Below are positions 25,427-33,047 of a stretch of 64,000 bases of DNA, piece after piece. A program made the position numbers and the translations under genes. The DNA is taken from positions 930,001 to 994,000 of the forward strand of contig OY969805.1 in assembly GCA_963703325.1 (NCBI GenBank), given 5' to 3'. Every line of letters starts with the position of its first letter. Positions within the stretch are counted from its first letter, which is position 1. The stretch comes from Aquilonibacter sp963703325. GTDB lineage: Bacteria; Vulcanimicrobiota; Vulcanimicrobiia; Vulcanimicrobiales; Vulcanimicrobiaceae. Below the pieces are notes generated by a model, which was not told the origin of the DNA, searched no databases, and saw only the letters and a program-made list of their open reading frames with translations.

Positions 25427-25983
25427 TCGCTCTAATTCTGATAGCGGCACTCAATTGCGGCGCGACCGCAACGCAGATCGACCTGGACGATTGCGCGGCA
25501 GCCGCACAAACGCGCAACGACAAGCTCGAGGCGGAGGCGTTTCAAACTGCCGAGTGGCGTACGTACAACGATCCGCTCTTGCACCTGAGCGAGTTGCGCT
25601 GGCACGATGCGCGAAGGTCAGCCTGCAATTTCTCGTACGAAATGTACGCCGGCGGGTCGATTGCACCGATGCTCTTTTCGCGGTGTAACACCGATGCGGC
25701 GGCCGCACGCGCTCGCGACATCAGCTTGTTCACCGGTCTTCCGAATCCGATTGCGGCGATTCCCGATCGACGGGTCCAAGCCGAACACGAGCGCGTCTAC
25801 GGTTTGCTTGAGGTGCTCATCACGCCGCACGAGCGAGACCTTCTTGCGGACTCGGAACGAGCATTCGTGCGATATCGTAAAACAGCGTGTTCGCATGCAA
25901 AAAACGGCTGCGCGACCGCGCTTACCCGCACGCGAACGCAGCAACTCAAAGACTCGTGGATGGCCGAGCCCTTCTGGAAGTAA
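25423..25983 (+). CDS. Exported LprI/DUF1311-like protein, apparently duplicated
   Basis: The 186-residue protein starts GTG and has a very short hydrophobic N-terminus (MIALILIAALNCG). The C-terminal part (HERVYGLLEVLITPHERDLL, then SERAFVRYRKTACSHAKNGC and LTRTRTQQLKD) matches the DUF1311 pattern of the lysozyme-inhibitor LprI group. The N-terminal half (DLDDCAAAAQTRNDKLEAEA, then LRWHDARRSACNFSYEMYAG) looks like a second, diverged copy. The role of these Cys-paired exported domains is mostly unknown. The start overlaps the SDR stop by 4 bp. Confidence 0.65.
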   Translation: MIALILIAALNCGATATQIDLDDCAAAAQTRNDKLEAEAFQTAEWRTYNDPLLHLSELRWHDARRSACNFSYEMYAGGSIAPMLFSRCNTDAAAARARDISLFTGLPNPIAAIPDRRVQAEHERVYGLLEVLITPHERDLLADSERAFVRYRKTACSHAKNGCATALTRTRTQQLKDSWMAEPFWK

Positions 25984-25986
25984 ACG

Positions 25987-26445
25987 CTACAAAGACTGCT
26001 TGAAGAAGACCGTTCCAAAAACGCGACGGTCGTCGGCATCGATGATGTCGACGATGCGCTCGAGTTCCGGATGCAATGCAAGCGTGTGCGCATAAATCTC
26101 GGCAAAGTACTGCGGATCGTGCGCGTGCTTTGGCTTGATCCGCTGTAGCGTCGCGTTGATGGCGGGATATTGCGAGGTGTCGGTGCGCTCGCGCAACCAC
26201 TTCACGATCTCTTCTTCATCGGCGGCACGCGCAACGATTTCTTGCAGATCCTCCAAGGCGATTCCTAGACGATCGAGCAGGAATTGCGAGAGACCCGGCG
26301 TCTTGCCGTTGATGAAGTATTCGGCGGGATTCCCGCCGGGTAAGAATCCGCGAAGCTTGTCGATCGTCCGCGGCATCAGCATCAATCCGTCGAGTTCTAG
26401 GAAGCACGAGCGCGGCGGTTGCCGCGTCAAATCGAGCGGTTCCAT
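25987..26445 (-). CDS. DUF5069-like protein
   Basis: The 152-residue protein begins MEPLDLTRQPPRSCFLELDG and continues LMLMPRTIDKLRGFLPGGNP, the pattern I associate with DUF5069: D-L-T, P-P-R-S, and L-P-R-x-I-D-K. It is a cytoplasmic protein without known activity. It is convergent with the LprI-like gene (3 bp between stops) and divergent from the UbiD-like gene. Confidence 0.7.
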   Translation of the reverse strand: MEPLDLTRQPPRSCFLELDGLMLMPRTIDKLRGFLPGGNPAEYFINGKTPGLSQFLLDRLGIALEDLQEIVARAADEEEIVKWLRERTDTSQYPAINATLQRIKPKHAHDPQYFAEIYAHTLALHPELERIVDIIDADDRRVFGTVFFKQSL

Positions 26446-26499
26446 GCCGCGTGGGTTTCTACGGGGAGGGCCTTGGTACTGCCGAGAAAGACGGAGGCC

Positions 26500-28014
26500 A
26501 TGCCCTTCGACTCCCTACGAGCGTTCCTCGACGCGTTACAGCGCGCGGGCGAAGTCCACACGGTCTCCGCAACGGTCGATCCTCACCTCGAGATCGCGGA
26601 GATTACCGACCGCGTCGTCAAAGCCGGCGGTCCGGCGCTATTTTTTGAAAGCGTCAAGGGTTCGACATTTCCGGTCCTCACCAATCAGTTCGGGTCGCAG
26701 CGGCGCATGGCGATGGCATTTGACGCCGCGGCATTGGATCAGGTTGCCGCGCGGTTGCGAGCATTGATCGATATCTCTCCGCCGGGGGCATCGTGGGGGG
26801 AGAAATTCGACGCCCTCAAACGCTTCGCACCGCTGGCGAATGCAATTCCCAAGACCGTACGCGATGCCGCGTGCCAAGAAGTCGTGGTCCGCGATCCCGA
26901 CTTGCGTAAATTGCCGGTGCTCACGACGTGGCCGCTCGACGGCGGTCCGTTCATCACGCTCCCGCTCGTCATCACCAACGATCCGCGCACCGGGCGGCTC
27001 AATGTCGGCATGTATCGCATGCAAGTGTATAACGAACGCGAGACCGGGATGCACTGGCAGCGCCACAAACACGGGCGCACCCATGCCGACGCGTGGGGCG
27101 AGAAAATTCCGGTTGCCGTCGCGATCGGCAGCGATCCCGTGCTGACCTACGCCGCGACCGCGCCGCTGCCGCCGGTACTCGACGAGTTCGCGTTTGCAGG
27201 GCTGCTGCGCGGCAAGCCGGTCGAGCTAGTCAAAGCGCGAACGATCGACGTAAAAGTCCCGGCGGGCGCGGAGTTCGTGCTCGAAGGTTACGTCGACAAC
27301 ACCGATCTGCGGACGGAAGGACCGTTCGGCGATCACACCGGCGTCTACAGTTTGGCGGATATGTATCCGACGTTTCACGTGAGTTGCGTTACGCATCGGC
27401 GCAATCCGATCTATCCGGCGACGGTCGTCGGGAAGCCGCCGATGGAGGATGCGTGGCTGGGCAAAGCAACGGAGCGCATCTTTCTTCCGCTACTGCAAAT
27501 GGTGTTGCCGGAAGTCGTCGACATGAATTTGCCCGTCGAAGGCGGCTTTCATAATCTGGCGATCGTCTCGATTCGTAAGCAGTATCCGGGGCACGCAAAG
27601 AAAGTGATGAACGCGCTGTGGGGGCTCGGACACATGATGATGCTCACGCGCGTACTGCTCGTGGTCGATTCCGACATCGACGTGCAAGACGTCCGCAGCG
27701 TCGCGTGGTTTGCGCTCAACAATCTCGCGCCCGACCGCGACGTGGTGATGATGCCGGGTCCGGTCGACGATCTGGATCACGCGTCGTACGCGATCGCCTA
27801 CGGCACCAAAGTCGGCATCGACGCAACGCGCAAGAGCGCGGCCGAAGGCTACACGCGCGAATGGCCACCCGACATCGTGATGGACAAGGCGACCAAGGAA
27901 CGGGTGAGCAAACGCTGGCGCGATTACGGCCTCGATGCGATCGCGAAGTCGCTCGTCCCGGATGCGTGGTCGGGCCAAGGCCCACAAGCGTTCCGGAGAA
28001 CCCTTCGTGATTAA
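26500..28014 (+). CDS. UbiD-family prenylated-FMN decarboxylase
   Basis: The 504-residue protein is a UbiD-like decarboxylase. Marks are RLNVGMYRMQVYNERETGMH, WQRHKHG, the EGPFGDHTGVYS segment with acidic active-site residues, and FHVSCVTHRRNPIYPATVVG. It needs prenylated FMN made by UbiX, for which I see no gene here. Directly downstream is a UbiA prenyltransferase, so the pair could act in ubiquinone synthesis or in the futalosine menaquinone route. I use the ATG at 26500; a TTG at 26473 behind GGGGAGGG is a credible alternative start. Confidence 0.9.
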   Translation: MPFDSLRAFLDALQRAGEVHTVSATVDPHLEIAEITDRVVKAGGPALFFESVKGSTFPVLTNQFGSQRRMAMAFDAAALDQVAARLRALIDISPPGASWGEKFDALKRFAPLANAIPKTVRDAACQEVVVRDPDLRKLPVLTTWPLDGGPFITLPLVITNDPRTGRLNVGMYRMQVYNERETGMHWQRHKHGRTHADAWGEKIPVAVAIGSDPVLTYAATAPLPPVLDEFAFAGLLRGKPVELVKARTIDVKVPAGAEFVLEGYVDNTDLRTEGPFGDHTGVYSLADMYPTFHVSCVTHRRNPIYPATVVGKPPMEDAWLGKATERIFLPLLQMVLPEVVDMNLPVEGGFHNLAIVSIRKQYPGHAKKVMNALWGLGHMMMLTRVLLVVDSDIDVQDVRSVAWFALNNLAPDRDVVMMPGPVDDLDHASYAIAYGTKVGIDATRKSAAEGYTREWPPDIVMDKATKERVSKRWRDYGLDAIAKSLVPDAWSGQGPQAFRRTLRD

Positions 28015-28855
28015 ACTCTTCTTGCGCGAGCTTCGCATCGAGCACACCCTGTTTGCGTTACCGTTTGCGTACGTCGGTGCGGTGCTTGGCGCGCGTGGAC
28101 TTCCGAACTGGTGGGCATTGCTGTGGATCACGCTCGCTGTGCTCGGCGCGCGCACGGCCGCGATGGCGGCAAACCGCTACTTCGATCGCGAGATCGATGC
28201 GCGCAATCCGCGTACCGCGCGACGCGCGCTGGCGACCGGCGCGCTTGCGCCCGGCGCGATGATTTGGGCGATCGTTCTGGGTCTCGTACTGTTGTTGATC
28301 TCCGCCTGGGAGCTGAACCCGCTCTGCGTGAAATTGCTGCCGATTGCGGCAGCCGGCGTGCTGCTCTATCCGCTGTGCAAACGCTTCACCTGGCTCGTGC
28401 ACTTCGTGCTCGGCGCGGTCGACGGTCTGGCTCCGCTCGGCGCCTACATCGGCGTGACCGGCACCGTGAGCGCGAGCGCGTTCTTGCTGTTTGGCGCAGT
28501 GACACTCTGGGTTGCCGGATTCGACATCGCCTATGCGCTGATGGACCTGCCGACGGACCGCGAGCAGCACATCAATTCCGTTCCGGCTCGTTTCGGCGAA
28601 CGCGCCGGCCGCTGGGTTCCAATCGCGCTGCACGCGATGATGGCCGCCATGCTGGCGCTCGCCGGGATACTCGGGGATGCAGGCTGGCTTTACTACACCG
28701 GGGTAGCGGCCGCAATTGCCTTGACGGTGTACGAAAATCGGCTCTACGGCGTTTCCGAGAACGTTTTCGTCATGAACGAACGTATCTTTACCGGGAACAT
28801 GGCGTTCTCAGTCGTCTTTTTGGCCGCTACGCTCGGAGGCTATCTCATTCATTGA
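28007..28855 (+). CDS. UbiA-family prenyltransferase (quinone biosynthesis)
   Basis: The 282-residue membrane protein shows both Asp-rich motifs of UbiA enzymes, NRYFDREID at about residue 64 and DLPTDREQ at about residue 185, among seven to nine helices. It attaches a polyprenyl chain to an aromatic quinone precursor. The GTG at 28007 overlaps the UbiD stop by 8 bp and has GGAG upstream; the frame further 5' is non-coding in style. The UbiD-UbiA pair should act on consecutive quinone intermediates. Confidence 0.9.
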   Translation: MIKLFLRELRIEHTLFALPFAYVGAVLGARGLPNWWALLWITLAVLGARTAAMAANRYFDREIDARNPRTARRALATGALAPGAMIWAIVLGLVLLLISAWELNPLCVKLLPIAAAGVLLYPLCKRFTWLVHFVLGAVDGLAPLGAYIGVTGTVSASAFLLFGAVTLWVAGFDIAYALMDLPTDREQHINSVPARFGERAGRWVPIALHAMMAAMLALAGILGDAGWLYYTGVAAAIALTVYENRLYGVSENVFVMNERIFTGNMAFSVVFLAATLGGYLIH

Positions 28856-30000
28856 TGGATCGCGCAACGTTTCTCGGGGGACTGCTCGCGACGACGACCG
28901 TTACGCCGGTCACGCCGCTACAGCAGCCGATCTTGCAACAAGTCACACTGGGCGTGAACGTTCCGCTCTCGGGACCGTATGCAAACTACGGCCGCGACCT
29001 CGTCAACGGCGTGACCGCTGCGATCAACGAGACCAACAAGTACAACGCCTCGCTCACGAAGGCGTATGGCATTCGGTATTTCGACGATCAGAACTCGGGC
29101 GCGATCGCAACCTCCAATGTGTTGGTCGCCGCCGCGGATCCCACCGTCATCGGCATGATCGGCAATCTGACGCTCGACGTTACCATGACGGCGCTCCCGC
29201 AGTACGCCAACTCGGGTTTCGCACTCGTTGTGCCGTGCGTCACCGCCGACAAACTCACTCAGCAGGGCTATCACAACGTCTATCGTCTGCCGGCGAGCGA
29301 TTCGACGGAGGGTCGGCTCTTCGCAAGCGCCGTGCTGCGCGGGCGCTCGACCTCGAACGTCCTTGGCGTCATCGTCGACGGCGACTACGGCCTTGAGGTA
29401 GCTCGCGCGTTCGTGGCGCAGGCCAAGGCGAACAAACACAATGCCGAATTACTCACGCTGGAATCCAACGCCGATGTAGCCGACTCGACCGCGATCATCG
29501 AGCGGCACGCCCCCGCCTACATCTTCTTCGCCGGTCGTCCCGACAAACTCGGGCCGATCGCGGTGGCGCTTCGCACGGCTGGTTACACCGGCGATCTCGG
29601 CTTCGCCGACAGTTTCTATAGCGAAGACGTGCCGAAAACATTTGGGAAGGCATTGAGCGGCGCCATCGTCGCGTCGGCGCTTCCGCCGCTCGACAAAGTG
29701 CCATCAATCGTGACCTATCTGCCCGACTTTCGCGGTGCGGTCGGCGCGGTGACCGCGTTCTCGGCATACGGCTATGCGGCCGCGCAGCTTATCATCTTAG
29801 CGCAACAGCGCGCGAACGCCGCCAATCGCTTTCAAGTCCTCGAACAACTGCAGCAGGGCGGAACCTACTCGATCATGGTTGGGAACTACTCGTTCAACTA
29901 CGCCGGCGACGCCACATTTCCCAACGTGTACCTCTTTACCCTCACCGCCGACGGCTTCACATTCTACAAGCCGGCGTTTTCCGACGGCTTCGTCGTTTAG
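28855..30000 (+). CDS. Branched-chain amino-acid-type ABC substrate-binding protein
   Basis: The 381-residue protein starts MDRATFLGGLLATTTVTPVT, an export signal with a weak h-region, and continues with the type I periplasmic-binding fold: LGVNVPLSGPYANYGRDLVN, VIGMIGNLTLDVTMTALPQY, and LGVIVDGDYGLEVARAFVAQ. It resembles LivJ/urea/aromatic binding proteins. No permease or ATPase gene is adjacent; it follows the UbiA gene with its ATG overlapping the UbiA TGA, so it is cotranscribed with quinone genes. The ligand is unknown. Confidence 0.85.
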   Translation: MDRATFLGGLLATTTVTPVTPLQQPILQQVTLGVNVPLSGPYANYGRDLVNGVTAAINETNKYNASLTKAYGIRYFDDQNSGAIATSNVLVAAADPTVIGMIGNLTLDVTMTALPQYANSGFALVVPCVTADKLTQQGYHNVYRLPASDSTEGRLFASAVLRGRSTSNVLGVIVDGDYGLEVARAFVAQAKANKHNAELLTLESNADVADSTAIIERHAPAYIFFAGRPDKLGPIAVALRTAGYTGDLGFADSFYSEDVPKTFGKALSGAIVASALPPLDKVPSIVTYLPDFRGAVGAVTAFSAYGYAAAQLIILAQQRANAANRFQVLEQLQQGGTYSIMVGNYSFNYAGDATFPNVYLFTLTADGFTFYKPAFSDGFVV

Positions 30001-30009
30001 ACGATTCGG

Positions 30010-30067
30010 CCGTCCTTCGGACGGTCGCGCATCCTGCGCTCCGAACCTTCAGCCGCCTCGTGCGGCT
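30010..30067 (+). repeat. Dispersed three-hairpin repeat, copy B
   Basis: CCGTCC-TTC-GGACGG, GCGCA-TCC-TGCGC and AGCCGC-CTCGT-GCGGCT follow in order, with CGAACCTTC as linker. Relative to copy A the first stem (CCGTCC/GGACGG against CCGGCC/GGCCGG) and the second (GCGCA/TGCGC against GCACA/TGTGC) differ by paired changes that keep the stems. It sits between the convergent binding-protein gene and a small ABC-operon gene, 10 bp after the former's stop. Confidence 0.75.
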
Positions 30068-30072
30068 ACGCT

Positions 30073-30234
30073 TCACGCCTCGCGGCGCGAGTAGGTATCG
30101 TCTGAGATGATGCGCACGCGGTGCGGCGGCGGTTCTTTCGCCTGCGGCGCGACGTCGACGTCTTCGACCGAGAAGCCGAATCGCAGCTGCCACGATCCGA
30201 GCGTGATCGAGAAATTCGTGCCAAATATCTCCAT
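30073..30234 (-). CDS. Small protein at the end of the ABC operon
   Basis: The 53-residue product (MEIFGTNFSITLGSWQLRFG, then FSVEDVDVAPQAKEPPPHRV) has no signal peptide or membrane segment. The ATG at 30234 lies 2 bp after the permease stop and has GGAGG 7 nt upstream, which supports real translation. The family is not recognised. Position suggests a regulator or accessory of the ABC-2 exporter, but nothing in the sequence proves it. Confidence 0.6.
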   Translation of the reverse strand: MEIFGTNFSITLGSWQLRFGFSVEDVDVAPQAKEPPPHRVRIISDDTYSRREA

Positions 30235-30236
30235 GA

Positions 30237-31247
30237 TTACGCCTCCACCCGGCGCCATTGCACGACGGCAAGCGCACCGTAGACGAGAAAGAGTCCGGTA
30301 AGGATCACCGCTGTCGTCATCAACTTCGGGCCCAGCGTGCTGAGGTCGTGGTCGTTGCCTTCAAACTGGACGTAGGTCAGCGGAGAGAGTCGCGAGATGC
30401 TCCAAAAAATCGTGTGAAAGGTCTGACCGGCGAGCGTGTCGCCGAGATTAAGGTGGGCGATCGTTTCGCTCACGATTGCCGCCGGCCACGCAAGCCCGAT
30501 CACCGCGCCGGCGCCGCGTTTGAGCGAGGCAGTTGCTGTGTTGAGAAACGCGTACCAGGAAAGCGGTAGCGCTATCGCCACCGGAATCGCGACTGCATTG
30601 ACACCGCTAAAGTCGAAGTGCGGTATTTGGAAAAACGCTTGCATGATCGCGAACGCCACGATGGCGGTCACCTCGGCGATCAAGATCCCAACGCAATCCG
30701 CGAGGATCGTGCCGAGCGCGTTGGTCGTTCGTGACACCGGTTTAAGAAACGCAAACTCTAGGTGACCGTCGTTCTCGCGGGCAAACGGTGCCCCTAGCAC
30801 CGTCGCAACGATCAGTGCGATGACCGCAGCGATCCCGAGATAGATGGCAAACGGCACGGGCCGATTGGTCTCGATCGTCGTCTTCTCAACGCCGCCGCTT
30901 TCGCTCGTCGACACGCGCACGGGACCCATGCTTACCGTGTTGCTGTGGCTCGAATAATGGCCCGGCTCGGTTATCTGGATGATCTTCGAACCGTCGGGTT
31001 GGTCTTCGATCACGACGACTGTATGTTCGCGCGCGTTGGTCATGGTGGTGCGAGCGAATCCGTCGACCACTGAATGTGTGGTTACGGTATCCTTCTCGCT
31101 ACCGAGACGATTGACGATGTCGTGCGTGCTGCCGAACTGCGCCGCGACAGAGATTCTCACGATAAGGGCGATCACGATCGAGACACCAAGGCAAATCGCC
31201 GTGATACGCAGCGCGTTACGGACGCGCAACCATTCGACATAATTCAT
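30237..31247 (-). CDS. ABC-2-type transporter permease
   Basis: The 336-residue protein has one N-terminal membrane helix (ALRITAICLGVSIVIALIV), an extracytoplasmic domain of about 90 residues, and five further helices, with the ABC-2 type GAPFARENDGHLEFAFLKPV connecting segment. It should be the membrane part of an exporter driven by the ATPase encoded just upstream (3-bp gap). The substrate is unknown; GntR/YtrA-linked exporters of this type often deal with cell-envelope stress or peptides. Confidence 0.85.
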   Translation of the reverse strand: MNYVEWLRVRNALRITAICLGVSIVIALIVRISVAAQFGSTHDIVNRLGSEKDTVTTHSVVDGFARTTMTNAREHTVVVIEDQPDGSKIIQITEPGHYSSHSNTVSMGPVRVSTSESGGVEKTTIETNRPVPFAIYLGIAAVIALIVATVLGAPFARENDGHLEFAFLKPVSRTTNALGTILADCVGILIAEVTAIVAFAIMQAFFQIPHFDFSGVNAVAIPVAIALPLSWYAFLNTATASLKRGAGAVIGLAWPAAIVSETIAHLNLGDTLAGQTFHTIFWSISRLSPLTYVQFEGNDHDLSTLGPKLMTTAVILTGLFLVYGALAVVQWRRVEA

Positions 31248-31250
31248 GAG

Positions 31251-32156
31251 CTAGTGTTCCTCCACCACGTCGGCGGTCGCGTCAGCTGGCGAAACCGCAT
31301 ACAAGAAGATGTCCTCGAGATTGAGATCGACGATGCGCAAACCGGATGCACCCAAGGCTTCGAACCTGGCGAGCACCTCGGCTGCGTCGGACGACGTCAA
31401 CGCGCGCACAATGCGGCCGTTACGATCCAGGCGCGAGATGTGCGGATCGCCGGCGATCCCGTTGAGCGCAAAGGTTTCGGTCGGGAGAATGGCCTCGACG
31501 ATCTTGCGATCGGCCTTGAGGTCGTCGACGTTGCCTTCGAGCGCGAGCCGCCCTTGATCCATCACCGCAATCCGCTCGGCGGCGCGTTCGACCTGTCCGA
31601 TTTGATGCGACGAGAAGATGACGGTTGCTCCGCGAGCCGATTCATTGATGATCAGATTGAGCACGTGGCGCTGATTGATCGGATCGAGTCCGCTGGTCGG
31701 CTCGTCGAGAATGAGAACATCGGCTTCGCGAGCAATCGCGAGCGCGACCATCGTCGCCGTTCGCATACCTTTGGAGAGCGCGCGCGCTTTCTTACGAAGG
31801 TCGATGCCGAACTGCGCGAGCAGCTCATGCGCGCGAGCCACGGAAAACTTCCGATAGGTGCGGCTCTGCATTTCGACGTGCTCTGCAACCGTCATCCACT
31901 CATAGAGCACGCTGCGCTCAGGCACGTAGGCGATTCGCTCGAGCGTTTCGGGCACGAGCGGTACGCCGTCGTAGAGCACGCTGCCCGATGTCGCGCGCGC
32001 AAGATCCAGCATACATTTGAAGGTCGTCGTCTTGCCGGCGCCGTTGGGCCCGAGCAAACCGAACACACATGCGTCCGGGATCTCGAAGGTGAGATCGTCG
32101 ACGGCTACATAGGGGCCGTAAGTCTTGCGCAAATTTTTGATGCTAATCGTGCTCAT
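31251..32156 (-). CDS. ABC transporter ATP-binding protein
   Basis: The 301-residue protein has Walker A GPNGAGKTT at about residue 39, a signature region reading LSKGMRTATMVALA rather than LSGGQ, Walker B VLILDEPTSGLD, and the switch His in FSSHQIG. The C-terminal 80 residues form the extra domain usual in ABC-2 ATPases. The ATG at 32156 overlaps the GntR stop by 4 bp (ATGA) and has GGGAGG upstream. It drives the permease encoded next. Confidence 0.92.
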   Translation of the reverse strand: MSTISIKNLRKTYGPYVAVDDLTFEIPDACVFGLLGPNGAGKTTTFKCMLDLARATSGSVLYDGVPLVPETLERIAYVPERSVLYEWMTVAEHVEMQSRTYRKFSVARAHELLAQFGIDLRKKARALSKGMRTATMVALAIAREADVLILDEPTSGLDPINQRHVLNLIINESARGATVIFSSHQIGQVERAAERIAVMDQGRLALEGNVDDLKADRKIVEAILPTETFALNGIAGDPHISRLDRNGRIVRALTSSDAAEVLARFEALGASGLRIVDLNLEDIFLYAVSPADATADVVEEH

Positions 32157-32551
32157 GCGTCCTCCCGGAACCACCGGTCGATGGCGGCGCTTGCGAGTGT
32201 GCGGATATCCTCGGCGTGCAAGCCGATCGACTTGGCTTCACGGACGGCGGCGTCGAGGGCGTCGCGCGCCACGTCGGTCGCCGCAGTTTTGGTCGTTTCG
32301 ATCGAGCCATTGCTGCGCACGAACGATCCGCGTCCCGGTGCCGTCTCGATCACGCCGTCCCGCTCGAGTTCGCGGTAGGCTTTCGCAACAGTATTGGGAT
32401 TGATCGTCAAGTCGAGCGCGAGCTGCTTGACCGTGGGTAGCTGCTCACCGGAAGCGAGAACGCCCAAGGCTACCGACCGTTTGACCTGTTCGATCACCTG
32501 GAGGTAGATGGGCACCCCGCTGCGGGGGTCAACCGTTAAAACGACCGGCAT
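32153..32551 (-). CDS. GntR-family regulator, YtrA subfamily
   Basis: The 132-residue protein has the YtrA-type N-terminus VPIYLQVIEQVKRSVALGVL, the HTH with QLPTVKQLALDLTINPNTVA and KAYRELERDGVIETAPGRG, and only a short C-terminal dimerisation tail, as in YtrA regulators. These usually head and repress ABC exporter operons, which matches the context. A 34-codon frame and a strong promoter with palindromic sites lie upstream. Confidence 0.92.
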   Translation of the reverse strand: MPVVLTVDPRSGVPIYLQVIEQVKRSVALGVLASGEQLPTVKQLALDLTINPNTVAKAYRELERDGVIETAPGRGSFVRSNGSIETTKTAATDVARDALDAAVREAKSIGLHAEDIRTLASAAIDRWFREDA

Positions 32552-32557
32552 CGCGGG

Positions 32558-32662
32558 TTAGAGCTTCGGGCCCCAGCCTTGGAATAGGGGGGTCGACATG
32601 CGCTGCGGCTGGCAGACGCGTGATTCGCGAAGGTCTTCGGGGTGGTTGATGAAGCGTGTCAT
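32558..32662 (-). CDS. 34-residue leader ORF before the GntR gene
   Basis: An ATG at 32662 preceded by CAGGAGAAGAGGAAC opens a frame of 34 codons (MTRFINHPEDLRESRVCQPQ, then RMSTPLFQGWGPKL), ending 6 bp before the GntR start. The ribosome site is stronger than that of GntR itself. The peptide shows no known motif. It could be a small functional protein or a coupling leader. Confidence 0.5.
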   Translation of the reverse strand: MTRFINHPEDLRESRVCQPQRMSTPLFQGWGPKL

Positions 32663-32702
32663 GTTCCTCTTCTCCTGTTGCGTCCAGTACTACTGTGCTG
32701 TC

Positions 32703-32747
32703 GTACTAGTACACTAGTATAATATGACAGTAGGTCGCTCGCGTCAA
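32703..32747 (-). promoter_or_regulatory. Promoter and operator of the GntR-ABC operon
   Basis: On the minus strand TTGACG (complement of 32742-32747) and TATTAT (complement of 32719-32724) are separated by exactly 17 bp. Immediately downstream, around the expected start point, lie the perfect palindrome GTACTAGTAC (32703-32712) and the repeat ACTAGT-AC-ACTAGT (32705-32718). A repressor bound there would block initiation; the GntR protein is the obvious candidate. Confidence 0.72.
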
Positions 32748-33047
32748 GAGGGTCCGGCCAAAATTTTTCCAGACCGGGCGGAGAGAAAGCGTTCCGCGAC
32801 GCGGGAAGACTCGGGGTCGCGCCGGAGCCCCGGATGGCGAGAGGCGCGACGACGTAACTGCTTGCAACAGGAGGTTGCCCCACGTCTTCCAAGTGCGGAA
32901 CGCTTCGATCGGGGTTCCGGCGAGCCGGTCCCAGACCAAGGAATATACGTACAAATATCAGGAGGTCAGGGGTTTCCACGGATGATCGGGCGCCCGCTAC
33001 GGGCTAGGATGGGGTCACCCAGGGACGCTCACGGAGAGGAACACGGC
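32748..33047. other. 300-bp intergenic region between the GntR operon and the PAS-GGDEF gene
   Basis: No convincing gene is seen. Frames open on both strands but are Arg/Pro-rich and lack ribosome sites. The region can form short hairpins (GCAAC-AGGAG-GTTGC and GGAAC...GTTCC) and may be a long leader of the downstream diguanylate cyclase gene. I could not fit it to the c-di-GMP riboswitch consensus. Confidence 0.4.

Noticed and set aside
31074..32378. A 434-codon plus-strand frame
   Set aside because: Antisense to the ABC ATPase and GntR genes, both of which show clear motifs.
32748..33047. A c-di-GMP riboswitch before the diguanylate cyclase gene
   Set aside because: Hairpins are present but I could not match the conserved GEMM core segments, so I do not claim it.
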